Part shown: piece after piece, positions 33,141-44,011 of the stretch
Numbering within the stretch: the stretch's first letter is position 1
How the letters are laid out: every line of letters begins with the position of its first letter
DNA from: Hemerocallis citrina
Lineage: Eukaryota; Streptophyta; Magnoliopsida; Asparagales; Asphodelaceae
Assembly (NCBI GenBank): GCA_017893485.1
Contig: CM030360.1
Span: 15,795,971 to 15,859,970, forward strand
Direction: 5' to 3'
DNA: 64,000 bases
The notes under the pieces: model-generated
The model's database searches: none
Told to the model about the DNA's origin: nothing
Seen by the model: only the letters and a program-made list of their open reading frames with translations
Program-made: the position numbers and the translations under genes

Positions 33141-33589
33141 CGATACCGCTGAGCGAGCGATCTCGATCACGTCGTCGCCTTCCCTCCCCGCGTCCATGGC
33201 GGCACGGTCCTTCGGGGTGGCGAGATGCTTGACGGCCTGCATGCTCGCCCACGAGTTCCCGAGGAACCCATCGTGCCTCCGGACCTGCCAGTCCGGAATG
33301 TGGATCCGCTTGTGCTCCTCCGTCAGGAGCTCCTCGCCTGCTACGGTCAGCGGCGGGGTCGGCATGGCGAGCGCAGCGGCAATGGGGAAATCCCCCACAG
33401 GTGCAGGAGCCGAAGGCCCCGCCACGGTGACGACCGGGTCGTCAGCAACCTCCACCACCTGGTCGGGGGCCGCAATCCTCGGCACCTTCGAGGTCGAGGG
33501 CAGCTTCGACGCAACCCTCTTGCGCTTCCTCGGTGCCTTACTGGCGAGCCCCGCCCTGAGCGCCAACACCGCCTCGTAGTCCATGGATT
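33141..33589 (-). CDS. antisense ORF exon 2 of element A
   Basis: Minus-strand exon in frame with exon 1 across an 84-nt intron. It encodes Ala/Pro-rich linker sequence (MDYEAVLALRAGLASKAP, VVEVADDPVVTVAGPSAP) and then a better-ordered segment (EEHKRIHIPDWQVRRHDGFL, LATPKDRAAMDAGREGDDVI). I recognise no enzyme motif. It joins the globular N-terminal exon to the coiled-coil exon. Confidence 0.6.
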
Positions 33590-33673
33590 CTGCATCAAAA
33601 GCAAAAAATGATTAGCACAAAAGAAAAACAAGGCAGCAAGTACGGAAAAAAGAACTTGGCGAGAGCCGCGTAC
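33590..33673 (-). other. intron 1 of the antisense ORF
   Basis: 84 nt on the minus strand, donor GTACGC and acceptor TTTTGATGCAG. Removal keeps the frame (exon 1 ends in phase 1, exon 2 supplies two bases). The unspliced frame stops at 33612, inside this intron. T-rich as expected for plant introns. Confidence 0.6.
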
Positions 33674-34580
33674 TAGGATCTACGCGGCAGAGCCCTCCCC
33701 TGTAGAGAACGTCCTCCGTCAAATCCTTCCAATCGTACTTCGGCCGGTCGAGGAGGGTCCAGACCGCCGCTTCTTCCTCTACCGTAAGCCTCGGCAGCGC
33801 CGTCGCCCTCTTGGGCACCCCTTCTGCCCAATTTGTGGGGATCGGCCATGCTTCTCGACTCCGCATGACGACCCACTTCTCTCGCCAGTGCTTGATAGAG
33901 TCGGGGCAGACGACGAGCCTGCCGCCGTGCCTCGGAGTCAGATAATACCGGTACTCCGACTTGTTCCCTTGGTGGAGCCGGTATATCGTCCGAAGCACGT
34001 TCAGCTGCGGCTCGATCCCTGCGGCCTGGCAGTGGAGAACGAAGCCATTAATCACTCGCCACGCGTTCGGCATGAGCTGAATGGGGCAGACCCCGTACCA
34101 GCTCACCACGGTAACGGCGAACGCGGGGAGAGGCAGCCGAGCACCGGCGATAAAGGCATCGACCGGCCAGCAACACATGGTCACTGGCAGCGGCAAATTA
34201 GCCCTAACCCCGGGGCCCGGCAGCATGATTTCGTACTCCTCCGGGATGAAAAAAGAGTCCCGGATCGCAGCCAGTTCCTCCTCGCGCAGGATCGATGCCG
34301 CGTCGTCCGCCTCCGTCGTCTCCCTCGCTTCGTTCTCCTCGAAGGACCTCTCCCTCCCATGGACGATCCGCTCGGCCTGGTCCTTCGGGAGCTCCCTGAC
34401 CCTGTGCAGCCCCGTCAGCGGACCTGGTAGCTGTCCGAACTCCCCCATCCTCTTCGGATCCACGACGATGGAATCCTTGCCGAACACCTTCCCCTTGGGT
34501 GGATTCGGACTCGAGGCCTCGACGCCTTCAAGGGAGGGCTCGGACCAAGAGACTTCATCTGAGACAGAAGCTACAGACAT
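33674..34580 (-). CDS. antisense ORF exon 1 of element A, 'putative gypsy type transposon' domain
   Basis: 302 codons from an ATG at 34580 on the strand opposite to pol. After an acidic, Ser-rich N-terminus it has REEELAAIRDSFFIPEEYEI, then GVRANLPLPVTMCCWPVDAF, LPLPAFAVTVVSWYGVCPIQ, LMPNAWRVINGFVLHCQAAG, GNKSEYRYYLTPR and KHWREKWVVM. This is the pattern of the plant domain annotated as putative gypsy type transposon (Transposase_28), found in antisense ORFs between pol and the 3' LTR of Tat elements. The biochemical role is unknown. A TATA-like box lies about 140 bp upstream, so it may have its own promoter. Reading frame and splice sites appear intact, unlike pol with its two stops. Confidence 0.75.
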
Positions 34581-34720
34581 AATTTATAAATTACCTTGAA
34601 AAGAAAGAGCTGCCGAAAAACCTCGCCTGAGTCAAACACCGGTCACCGGAAAACTCGCCTGAGACACAAGAGAACGCCTGAGCAAATGAGAGAAGAAATG
34701 AGAAATGAGAAGGGGGGAGG

Positions 34721-34727
34721 ATTTATA
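34721..34727 (-). promoter_or_regulatory. TATA-like box upstream of the antisense ORF
   Basis: TATAAAT on the minus strand, about 140 bp upstream of the ATG at 34580, with a C-rich stretch after it (CCTCCCCCCTT). It is suitably placed to drive the antisense transcript independently of the LTR. Confidence 0.45.
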
Positions 34728-34984
34728 GAAGAGGGACACACACCACGAGGCTAATGGGCCCGTACGACCGGCCCATCTAAACCAAGCGGCGGAGCGATCC
34801 CAATCGTCACCTCGATAACTACAACGAATCATGAGTTGAATTTAATGCGCACTCCATCTGATGGAAACCCAGGGGTCACTGCAATTAATGAACGTCCCAT
34901 CTGTCAGGGTTGTCAGAATTGTCAGAGGTGTCAGGGGTTCAAATGGCGCACAGAAAAGACAAACCCCCAAAAAACGACAAGTCT

Positions 34985-35905
34985 GGGAGTTCGACACTCA
35001 CTGCCGAGCGTTCGTGACACCGACCCTGTTATGGGGAAAAAGTCACGATCGGCACCCACTGCCGAGTGTTCGTGACACCGACCCTGTTATGGGGAAAAAG
35101 TCACGTTCGGCACTCACTGCCGAGCATTCGTGACACCGACCCTGTTATAGGGAAAAAGTCACGTTCGGCACTCACTGCCGAGCATTCGTGACACCGACCC
35201 TGTTATGGGGAAAAAGTCACGATCGGCACCCACTGCCGAGCATTCGTGACACCGACCCTGTTATGGGGAAAAAGTCACGATCGGCACCCACTGCCGAGCA
35301 TTCGTGACACCGACCCTGTTATAGGGAAAAAGTCACGATCGGCACCCACTGCCGAGCATTCGTGACACCGACCCTGTTATAGGGAAAAAGTCACGTTCGG
35401 CACTCACTGCCGAGCATTCGTGACACCGACCCTGTTATAGGGAAAAAGTCACGATCGGCACCCACTGCCGAGCATTCGTGACACCGACCCTGTTATAGGA
35501 AAAAAGTCACGATCGGCACCCACTGCCGAGCATTCGTGACACCGACCCTGTTATGGGGAAAAAGTCACGTTCGGCACCCACTGCCGAGCGTTCGTGATAC
35601 CGACCCTGTTATAGGGAAAAAGTCACGTTCGGCACCCACTGCCGAGCGTTCGTGACACCGACCCTGTTATAGGGGAAAATTGAGTTCGGCACCAGCTGCC
35701 GAGCGTTCGTGACACCGACCCTGTTATAGGAAAAAAGTCACGTTCGGCACTCACTGCCGAGCGTTCGTGACACCGACCCTGTTATAGGGGGAAAAGTCAC
35801 GTTCGGCACTCACTGCCGAGCGTTCGTGACACCAACCCTGTTATAGGGAAAAATTGAGTTCGGCACCAGCTGCCGAGCGTTCTTGGCACCGACCCTATTA
35901 CGGGG
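34985..35905 (+). repeat. 58-bp tandem array in the 3' region of element A
   Basis: About 16 near-identical units of 58 bp, consensus parts GTTCGTGACACCGACCCTG and GGGGAAAAAGTCACG(A/T)TCGG. Each contains CGGCA(C)...TGCCG, a short hairpin. Variants (GATCGGCACCC versus GTTCGGCACTC) alternate in blocks, showing recent local amplification. It lies between the antisense promoter and the 3' untranslated region. Confidence 0.95.
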
Positions 35906-36466
35906 AAAGATGGGACCTCAGATCATGCCAAACTCCCTCTCGGCACTCATAACCATGCCGAACTCTCCCCCCTCTTCGGAAAGATGAGCCGAACCGCATA
36001 CAGACCTCGGTCCCCTAGTCAGCGAGCTGTAGAAGGGGTCGGAAGCATGATACGAGCACATGTCCCCCTCAACGAATGAAAAAGGTCGAACCATTTGCCA
36101 AGAGATCTCGGAAAAATAATTAAAAATTTGGGAAATCAAGGAAGAACTCCTGCAAAGCAATTGTGAAGATAGGGAGCACCTTCTCGTCCCCGAACAAGCA
36201 ATTATTGCTGAGAGCAATCTTCTAAGAACCCCGAACGACGAATTGACACTTCGCGAGGTTAATAGGGTATCCCTGCAAGAACACCACATGACCATAAGAG
36301 CTCAGGAGCGACTCAGAGTTCAATCCGCTTGAAAAATCACCAAACTACCTCCTTCAAGATTCAAAACCTTCCATTTGGGCTCCGATACAACTCTGCCAGC
36401 CATTAAAACAGCTAAAACTACTCCTCAAAGGCCGATCAAGCTCAGCCTTTAGGAGTGGGGGGCTCG
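35906..36466 (+). other. 3' untranslated region and polypurine tract of element A
   Basis: No gene on the plus strand; a 125-codon frame on the minus strand (35918-36295) has no recognisable features. It ends in the purine tract AGGAGTGGGGGGC (36451-36463) that would prime plus-strand DNA synthesis next to the 3' LTR. Confidence 0.7.
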
Positions 36467-37089
36467 TGATATGGCTAAAAATGGGGATTAATCGGAACCG
36501 TCCAAATCGGGCACGAATCTTGAAGTCCAGGGGTAAAACGGAAATTCCACCTACAAATAGGGTCTGAAATGGGTACTAGGTCTCTCCGATAAAGACCCAA
36601 TAACCCACAAACGGACCCGCTTCAATTGGGCGCGGGTCTCAACCAGCAATAGAGCCCGATCAGAGGGATAGAATTAAGGCTCCTGATTAGATCCTAATCA
36701 ACGGCCCTGATTCATCCCTATCCCTCCACTGGGAATTAGGGATTACATTCCTAATCTGTTTACAAGGAGAATATTTCTTGTCAGATCACGGGGATTACAT
36801 TCCTAATCTGTTCCCTAAGACGCCTATAAATACCCCCCATCCATCTCCATTAAGAGGTAATCAACTCCTCACCAGTTTTTGTGCTCATTCATAGTCTTCC
36901 TAGATTACTGACTTGAGCGTCGGAGGGTGCGTCGCCGGGAACAACCCCGGTGTCTCGCACTTTTTGCAGGTGCACGGCGGGAGCGACGATCGACGCCCCA
37001 GGGAACAGGTACGCAGGTCTTTCTATTCAGTTTCCCCAAGAATCCACAAGTTCTATCTGTTTGCCCCCACACCAAATTTAGCGGCAACA
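36467..37089 (+). repeat. 3' LTR of element A
   Basis: 623 bp, same ends as the 5' LTR; four transitions separate them. Followed by the target duplicate ACAAT (37090-37094). Confidence 0.95.
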
Positions 37090-37094
37090 ACAAT

Positions 37095-37870
37095 AAAACC
37101 TAACTTTTCAATAATTATGACAAAAGAAAATAAGGACAAAAGTTTAGTCATGTACCACAGATTATCGGGAATAGAGATGACAGAAAAGAGTAAGGTTATG
37201 AGTATACAAATAAGAAATATTTATGCTTTTACTAGTAAGCATGAAGTAAAACAAATGAATACTGATAACTTTAAAATATAACCACTATTCCGAAAAATTA
37301 TAAGATACAAATCAGCTGGAGAAAATCCTTAAATGACTATACCAAATTATATAGAATTTGACTTTAACCAAGCAAAAGATATTGCAAAAGGAAAAGCACC
37401 ACAAATAATGTTTGGTAGAAGATCACTATCAATAAGAAATAAATAATATGCATTAGAACTAATACCAATAATAAATAATTAGAGAATCAAAATAATAATC
37501 AATTTAAGATAGAAATAGAATATTATGACAATGGTAAATGGAACAAACAAACAGCCCAAGTAGATACTTTAGTTACTAATTCACATATTAAATAAACAAA
37601 TATAAAAACAACGGGATTAATACAATTTAAAAAATCATATTACTATCTGGACTACTATAATAGTAGACATCCAATTGTCCAGAATATAATATTACCACTA
37701 AGGATAAATGGTAGAAATGAAATATTATTACATCTACATGTAGACCGAGAAGGCAATGTTAATGAAATGTTGTTTGAATTGACTTCCTTACATCAGTACA
37801 ACCATACTTAATACAAGAAGAAGAAAAATAATAACGGTAAATAATGAAAGTATAATAATAAATAGGATAT
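37095..37870 (+). pseudogene. endogenous pararetrovirus, second segment: rest of movement-protein region and downstream
   Basis: It resumes the sequence cut by element A. 37095-37281 is an open stretch corresponding to the C-terminal half of the 30K-type movement protein core. 37282-37870 continues as A+T-rich remnant coding sequence with many stops. Assignment rests on position between the movement-protein core and the protease and on composition. Confidence 0.6.
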
Positions 37871-37877
37871 TGTCCGA

Positions 37878-38375
37878 ATGAACTCATTAAGAGCAACAAA
37901 AAATACATTATATATACTAACAGAATTTGTATACGAAGGATATAAACCTAGAAACTGTCACAGGTTGATAGACACTGGAGCATGCACAAGGTTATGCCGT
38001 GAAAATATACTACCAAAATGGAAACAAGATGCAACTAATAAAAAAGCAGTCACTGGATTAAAAGGACAAACTATTATACTTGACAAGTATCAACAAAATG
38101 TTACAATACAGATTGGAAGTAATATCCTAAAAACACCAATAATATATAAATTTGATGACATAAATAATGATGTATTGTTAGAAAATGACTTTTTACAACA
38201 ATACTATTCTATGAATATATCACACAAAACGGTTATATTTATAACACCTTGCAAACACCAAGCTAGAGCAACAAGAATAACACAGCCTTATTCTAGAACA
38301 GATTTACCATATATCAGAGTTTCTGCAGTCCAACATGGTGAATATCAGTATTTACCAATCAAAACTACAATATAG
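37878..38375 (+). pseudogene. endogenous pararetrovirus aspartic protease, start of the protease/RT ORF
   Basis: 165 codons from an ATG at 37878. Residues about 34-41 contain the retropepsin active site (D-T-G-A, preceded by Leu-Ile). The following C-T-R-L-C context resembles plant pararetrovirus proteases rather than retrotransposon ones. A second hydrophobic Leu-rich motif near residue 100 fits the protease flap/core. The frame stops at 38375 where RT homology should follow, after which it is frameshifted and stop-ridden. A fresh ATG here supports a separate protease-RT ORF, as in cavemo-/solendoviruses (inference). Damaged and interrupted downstream by element B. Confidence 0.7.
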
Positions 38376-38572
38376 CAAGTCCAAGAAACAATTACACAAG
38401 AAATTTTACAAAAAATAATTAGAAGAGCTGTGTGAAGAAGAACCTTTAGCAAAATGGTACTTAAGTAAACCCACAACACATATAGAGTTAATAGAAAAAT
38501 AAAAAAGTAATAAAAGTTAAACATATAAGACACACTCCAATAGATTTAAAAGAATTCAAAATACATATAAAA
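38376..38572 (+). pseudogene. endogenous pararetrovirus, protease-RT junction, third segment
   Basis: Broken reading frame leading into the N-terminal edge of RT. The last about 20 codons resemble the P-I-D...E-F region before the first RT motif. It is cut by element B at 38573-38577 (duplicate GAACC) and resumes at 51374. Confidence 0.55.
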
Positions 38573-38577
38573 GAACC

Positions 38578-39221
38578 TGATGGTGGTAAAAACCGCAGCA
38601 GATCAGAGCCATACGATTCCTGCACAGATTTCAAAGCATCTACACGCAGATTAGCTATCACAGGCCTCTCTTACAGCTTTGGGCCCACTCCAAGACATGA
38701 ACTTATTTCAAGCCCATAAAAAGTGACAGACTAGGCTCATTAGGAGAGACACCCAGCCCATGCAGGCTAAGAGTCAATTCTCTTATCCCCTAACAAGGAT
38801 ATCTTATCTCTTGAGGGGGAGAAACATGAAAGAAATAAGGTAGTTAAATCGATCCAACGGACACAAATCAATCTCTTGAAATGTCTCTCAGGCCTATAAA
38901 TACCCCTCCCCCTATTCAGTCAAAAGGTAATCAATAATTTGCTAGTTTTCACTCTCTTACTTTCTCTCTCTTTCTGGTCCTGACTTGAGTGTCAGAGGTT
39001 CTGTCGCCGGGGCCACTGCCCATTGTTTCAGGCTTTTTGCAGGTCTAGCGACCGCATCAGCAACTATCTGATTCAGATCACAGTGGTCAATCAACGATCC
39101 ATATTCATTCACAAGAGATCTAACTGTCTTTAATGGCCAGGGTCGCAGGTTTGACTTTAGTAGTTTTCTTCAATTATTAACTCACTATCTGTTTGCTCCC
39201 ACACCGAAATAAGAAGCAACA
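38578..39221 (+). repeat. 5' LTR of element B
   Basis: 644 bp. TATAAATA at 38895-38902, then CT-rich leader and the shared motif GACTTGAGTGTCAGAGG (about 38982-38998). Confidence 0.88.
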
Positions 39222-39224
39222 GAT

Positions 39225-39239
39225 TGGCGCCGTCAGTGG
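39225..39239 (+). other. primer-binding site of element B
   Basis: TGGCGCCGTCAGTGG, 3 nt after the LTR end. It differs from A and C at one position (A for T). Confidence 0.75.
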
Positions 39240-39343
39240 TAAAGACTACACAAGTCAAGCTTGTCTCCATCCACCAAGACTAAAAGGTAAAGGGGCGGTC
39301 TCCAGCCGTCGCATTACCTCTCTTCTTCAACCAGATCCTTCAT

Positions 39344-40690
39344 ATGGATGATCAAAATCCTCCTCAACAGTCACCCCGGCAGTCTAATCATGCTCCTTCC
39401 AATGGAGAGGCACCGGGAGGTACTCAACATGAAAAACATCCTCAGTACGATCGCATCTCAATCCATAATTCCTCAACCGATTCAATGGCCCGGCGAGGTC
39501 CTCGGGGGTCTAGAGATCTCTGCCAGATCATCAATAACAGGCAACAAGAAACTACCTGTGAATTAGGTTGGACGAGAGGCACGCCCGATCTGAGGCCTCC
39601 CATTTGGGACATCAAGCAAATCAGAGAACACATCTTCCTAGACCGGGATCAAGGCAATTCTCCACTCATAGGGGACGTCCAACAATGAGGAGCCCAACTT
39701 ATGAGAATCGAAGGCTTCCTGTGCAGAACAGAGGGCAAAATGCCCCAGTCACTAGGGCCTACCTGAATAAGTTCAAGCTTAACATCCTCCATGCTCTCCA
39801 AGGGAGTCAAGATTAGGGCCTCCTCCCTAACGAAGGATCCACCGACTCAACTGAATCTTAGGAGAAGGACGACCAAGTCCTTCGCCATATCCAAGAAGTA
39901 GAAGATCGCCTAGAATGAGAGAAACCGCTCCAACAGGGCCTACTACCCTAGCCGACCTCCTTTCAACAGAGCTATCCTTGACGCACCTGTCCCAAGGGGC
40001 TTCAAGGCTCCTTAATTCGAATCCTACAATGGGGAATCAGACCCGACAGACCACATCAAAAGCTTTAAAACACTCATGATGGTGTATAACGCCACCGATG
40101 CACTCATGTGTCGGACATTTCCCACAACACTAAAAGATCAACAAAGGAATGGTATTCACGTCTGACACCCGAATCCATATTTTCCTTCGATAAGCTCGAA
40201 GAACTCTTTATTGCACACTTCGTTACTAGCCGGAGAGCTAAAAAGACCAGCGTCTCCCTGCTAGAATTGATGCAAAAAGATGGAGAACTGCTAAAGGACT
40301 TTGTCAAACGCTTTACAACTGAAGCACGGTCAATTTCCGCCTTGAACACTTCAGAAGCTGCAGCTTTCCGACACAATTTCGCTAACAAAGACCTGAAAGC
40401 TTCCCTCACAAAAAATCCACCCAAAAATTTCACTGAGCTCCTGGAAAGAAGTGACAAGTATATCAGGGTCGAGGAAGCTCTCTTTCCTCAAGGCAAGAAT
40501 GATTCATCTTTCGGGAAAAAATGGAAGGATACAAGCAAGGAAGAACCCAGGAAGTTTCAGAAAAATGGTGCAAGTTCATGCCGCCTAACTCTAGCACCAC
40601 ACTTTGACAAGTTCACTGCTCTCAATGCAAGCGTATCAGCCATCCTCATGGAAGTGAGGAAGGATGGAATAATCTGCCCTCCCCCACGAT
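39344..40690 (+). pseudogene. gag: gag of element B (frameshifted)
   Basis: It starts at an ATG at 39344 (MDDQNPPQQSPRQSNHAP), matching the gag start of C. Frame changes occur near 39690, 39830 and 40000-40130. The best piece (40108-40800) contains EWYSRLTPESIFSFDKLEEL, RAKKTSVSLLELMQKDGELL, FVKRFTTEARS and KNPPKNFTELLERSDKYI. Stops and indels make it non-functional. Confidence 0.78.
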
Positions 40691-41643
40691 GTCAACGTCT
40701 AGTAGAAGAAGAGACAAAAATAAGTTGTGCACATTTCACAGAGATCATGGACACACTACTGACAACTGTCAAGCTCTTAAAGAAGAACTGGAAGCCCTGA
40801 TTCGTAGGGCCTATCTCTCCAACTTCGTTCAGAAAGACAACGACACCAAAAACCCTCCGCCCCAGGGGGCTAATAAGCCTCAAGAGAGGCCATACAAGCC
40901 ACAAGACTCTCAACACATGGTCGTCCTCCACTCCATTCATGGAGGGGTAGATTCCAACTCCTTGTGCAAAGCTTTCGTCAGGGAAGTCAACTCCATAGAT
41001 AACATTCTGCCTGCCAAATGCACCGGGGTCCCGGTATCCTTCTCTGACAAGGACTTAGAAGGCATCCGAACACCTCATTGCAACGCATTGGTTTGCATGC
41101 AAAATCATGTGGTACGCCACATCCTGGTGGACAATGGCAGCTCAGTAAACATCCTTTTCATGACCACATTCGAGGCCCTCAAGCTCGCTCGAGACCGACT
41201 TAAGCCAGCCGGTTACACACTTTACAGATTCTTTGGTGTCCCCGTTCAAGTAGAAGGAGTCATCACACTGGATGTGACAGCAGGGAAAGCCCCCACTATT
41301 CGAACGGAAGCACTAGAATTTATGGTAGTCGATTCCAAAGTGCATAGCTATATTCGGTCGTCCCGGCCTAGCGGCCTTCCATGTAGTTGCCACTACATTT
41401 CACATGAAAATGAAGTTCCCAACAAAAGCTGGTGTAGGCCAAGCTGTAGGAAGCCAACAGACAGCTCGAGCATGCTACACTGCTACAATGGAGGGCTTGG
41501 TTCTTCCCCTCGATGCCATAGAGCTATCGCTAGAAAGTAGTCACGATAATTCAAAAACTGTAAACGAGCTTGAAGCCACTGCCGTAAACAACTCTACCAA
41601 TAACTTTCAAACCTGCCAAATCCTCTCACCAGGTCCAAACTAG
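40689..41643 (+). pseudogene. zinc-knuckle and protease region of element B
   Basis: Begins with the Tat-type knuckle (C-T-F-H-R-D-H-G-H-T-T-D-N-C). It then has the linker with MVVLHSIHGG and the retropepsin active site ILVDNGSSVNILF (residues about 145-157 of the frame at 40689-41540), followed by LKPAGYTLY and VEGVITLDVTAGKAPT. A frameshift near 41330 moves the rest (MKMKFPTKAGVGQ) into another frame ending at 41643. RT does not follow. Confidence 0.78.
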
Positions 41644-41779
41644 TTCTCATCATGACACAGTAATAAACCTGAATCCCTCGCCCGAAGCCACTCCACTCAT
41701 TCAACGGAGACAAATAGTCATGCCTAAACACATTAGTGCATCAGAGGATGTCTCTTTCTCTATGGAAAACATTGAGGGA

Positions 41780-41921
41780 CTCCCTCCAAAATAGAAAAGT
41801 CCAAGCAAGATCTACCAAGTTGTTCGCCCAACGGCTCAAAAACTTGAAGATCCGGGGGGCAAGGAGCTACGACAGAACTTGGAAAGTAGAACACCTTGTG
41901 AAGGTGAACGAGGGTGTCTGA
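41780..41921 (+). pseudogene. integrase C-terminal remnant of element B
   Basis: A segment ending RTWKVEHLVKVNE, matching the extreme C-terminus of pol in A. It abuts the protease linker, so the deletion removed RT to integrase core. The junction matches that of C (17720-17830), including the preceding HISASED/HIGASED-type sequence. Confidence 0.65.
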
Positions 41922-42099
41922 AACATCCTCTCTTCGAAGTAGTAGCAAATTTCTCAATTTGTAATCCCGGCCAGCCACTAGAGTAGTCGCCTAGTTTTAT
42001 CTTCGAATAAAATGCAGTATGAACTTTTGCAAAGCTATTGTACAAGCCAACAAAAGCATACAATGAGTTGAGTGTCAAACTTATACACGAAAACGGCAC

Positions 42100-43010
42100 C
42101 AAAAGCTCATTAAAAGCTTCCTACAAGACGGGTTCAGATTCCATACCCATGGTCCGAAGTTACTCCAGCAATTTGCACTGAAGAAAGTTCAGAGTGTGCT
42201 TCACCATTCGATCTGCTCCTATAACCTGTTAATTCATTAACACAAACAACGAGCTAAACGCCCAACTTATACTTAGAGCGGTTCTAAACACTCGTTATAA
42301 GATTTCCACAAGACAGGTTCGGAATCTAGATCCATGACTCGAGGGTTACTCTCGCAATATGTAATCCTGCACATTTAGAGCACAACTCACCAATCGATCT
42401 ATTCCTGAAACTAGTTAAAGTTCCTTGGAGACTTATACAACGAGTTGAGTACCAAACTTATACACATAAACGACACCAAACACTCATTACAAGTCTTCCC
42501 GTAAGACGGATTCAGAGTCCATACCCATGGCTCAAAGAGACTCTAACAATTTGTAATAAAGCAAGTTCATAGTGCACTTCGCCATTCGATCTGCTCCTGC
42601 AATCTGTTAGCGCCTCCACAATCGGTTCGGAGTCCATACCCATGGCTCTCGATAGTGACTCTCGCAATTTGCAAAGAAAAAAGTTCAGAGTGCGCTTCGC
42701 CATTCGATCTGCTCTAGCAACCTGTTAATACCTATCAAGTTCGGAATCCACACCCATAGCTCAGAGTTACTATCGCAACCTGCAATTACACACGATCAGA
42801 GTTCAACTCACCATTCGATTTTTTCCTACAACTAGTTAAATTTCCTCAACGACAGATTAAGAGGTCCAAAATCATGGATCGCAGTTACTCTAGCAACACT
42901 TGTAAAAAGCAACACTTGGAGTTCAACTCTCCACTCGATGTGACTCTAAAAATTTGTTAGAGGACACATACAGCAAGTTTGGAAAACAACTCTCCTTCGG
43001 AGTTTTCCCT
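42100..43010 (+). repeat. type 1 degenerate tandem array of element B
   Basis: Repeated blocks with GAGTCCATACCCATGGCTC and CGCCATTCGATCTGCTCCTG at roughly 100-190 bp intervals, highly diverged. It is the reverse-oriented counterpart of 16650-17720 in C. Confidence 0.7.
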
Positions 43011-43755
43011 ACAACTAGATGAGTCCAAGACGGAGCAATGCCAAACTCCGTCATACACTGTCAGCAGTTCGTTAGCTACACGCATTAGACTTTTAGCTAC
43101 AAAGAACCCATTCGATGGCACCTCAACCATGACAGCAAGGATCAAGCATATGAAAGTAATTCTTCAAATCACAGAATTATCACAAACTCATATGTTCAGA
43201 TCTAGTAGCACTACAGACATCTACAAATACAAAACTGCTAGTCCAGAGTCTAACTCTCACAAGAGCAGCTCATACGACTAGCTGAACCCCAAAATGATGA
43301 ATCACAAGACAAGACACCGACACATAGAAGACTTATTATTCCACAAAATACAAGTCTCCTTACAACAACAGAATTACAATGGGTCTACATTTCAATGTTA
43401 AGAATCGCTACCAAAAGTCCTGCGAACACTGTACGACAAACTGTCATGTAAGCTGTTCTTCCAGCTACACACTGGAGAGATGCTCTACCAGAAAGAAACA
43501 AACCTCTTCACCGGCCTCCTACCAGCTAACAACTCCATAGGGTCACCTCAACTCTTGATGATAAAATTCAAAACAAGTCTTCCTTAGGCAGGCAAACTCC
43601 AGGTTTATCCTACCACCTTCACTTGAGCAAGCTCCAACTTCATCTAGCTTAAAGCGCCGTGCGAACGGGAGATTCCCAACTCTATCAAGTAAAGCATATC
43701 ACGAAGGAGAGAAAGCTCTATATCCCAAGGACCTCGTTCGATATACGCAACTATT
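43011..43755 (+). other. unique spacer between arrays of element B
   Basis: No coding sequence. It is homologous to 15930-16650 of element C (for example the block around CGCCGTGCGAACGGGAG), so it is part of the family's 3' region. Confidence 0.55.
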
Positions 43756-44011
43756 TGTCAGCATCGAGCAACAGGTCCAATGCCTTGCTCTTCGCTCTGG
43801 CTTTATCAACAACTCTTTGGCCCCGAACAACGAATTCAACGCTTTGCTCTCCGCATGAGACCTGTCTACAAATTGCCGGCCCCAAACAACGAGTTCAATG
43901 CGCTACTCTTCGCATGAGTTCTGTCTACAACTCGTTGGCTCCAAACAACAGGTTCAATGCTCTGCTCTCCACATGAGCATCGTCACAACAAGTTATATGC
44001 TGATTACTGCT
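43756..44011 (+). repeat. type 2 60-bp array of element B, left part
   Basis: Units with AACTCGTTGGC(T/C)CCAAACAAC, GAGTTCAATGC and a spacer of CTTCGC-type sequence. The array is interrupted at 44012 by solo LTR H and resumes at 47447. Confidence 0.8.

Larger units (their letters stand above)
23362..37089 (+). mobile_element. element A: young, nearly intact Tat-lineage Ty3/gypsy retrotransposon (13.7 kb)
   Basis: Two 623-bp LTRs (23362-23984, 36467-37089) differ at only four positions, all transitions. The 5-bp duplication ACAAT (23357-23361, 37090-37094) is exact. In order: PBS, gag, protease, RT, RNase H, a second RNase H, integrase, a 209-bp tandem array, antisense spliced ORFs, a 58-bp tandem array, and a polypurine tract (AGGAGTGGGGGGC, 36451-36463). 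A second (archaeal-type) RNase H, antisense ORFs and 3' tandem repeats are established traits of the plant Tat (Retand/Ogre) lineage. It is inserted in the movement-protein region of the endogenous pararetrovirus. Only two in-frame stops spoil the polyprotein. Confidence 0.95.

Noticed and set aside
34985..35905. CRISPR array
   Set aside because: The 58-bp units are directly tandem without unique spacers, inside a plant retrotransposon.
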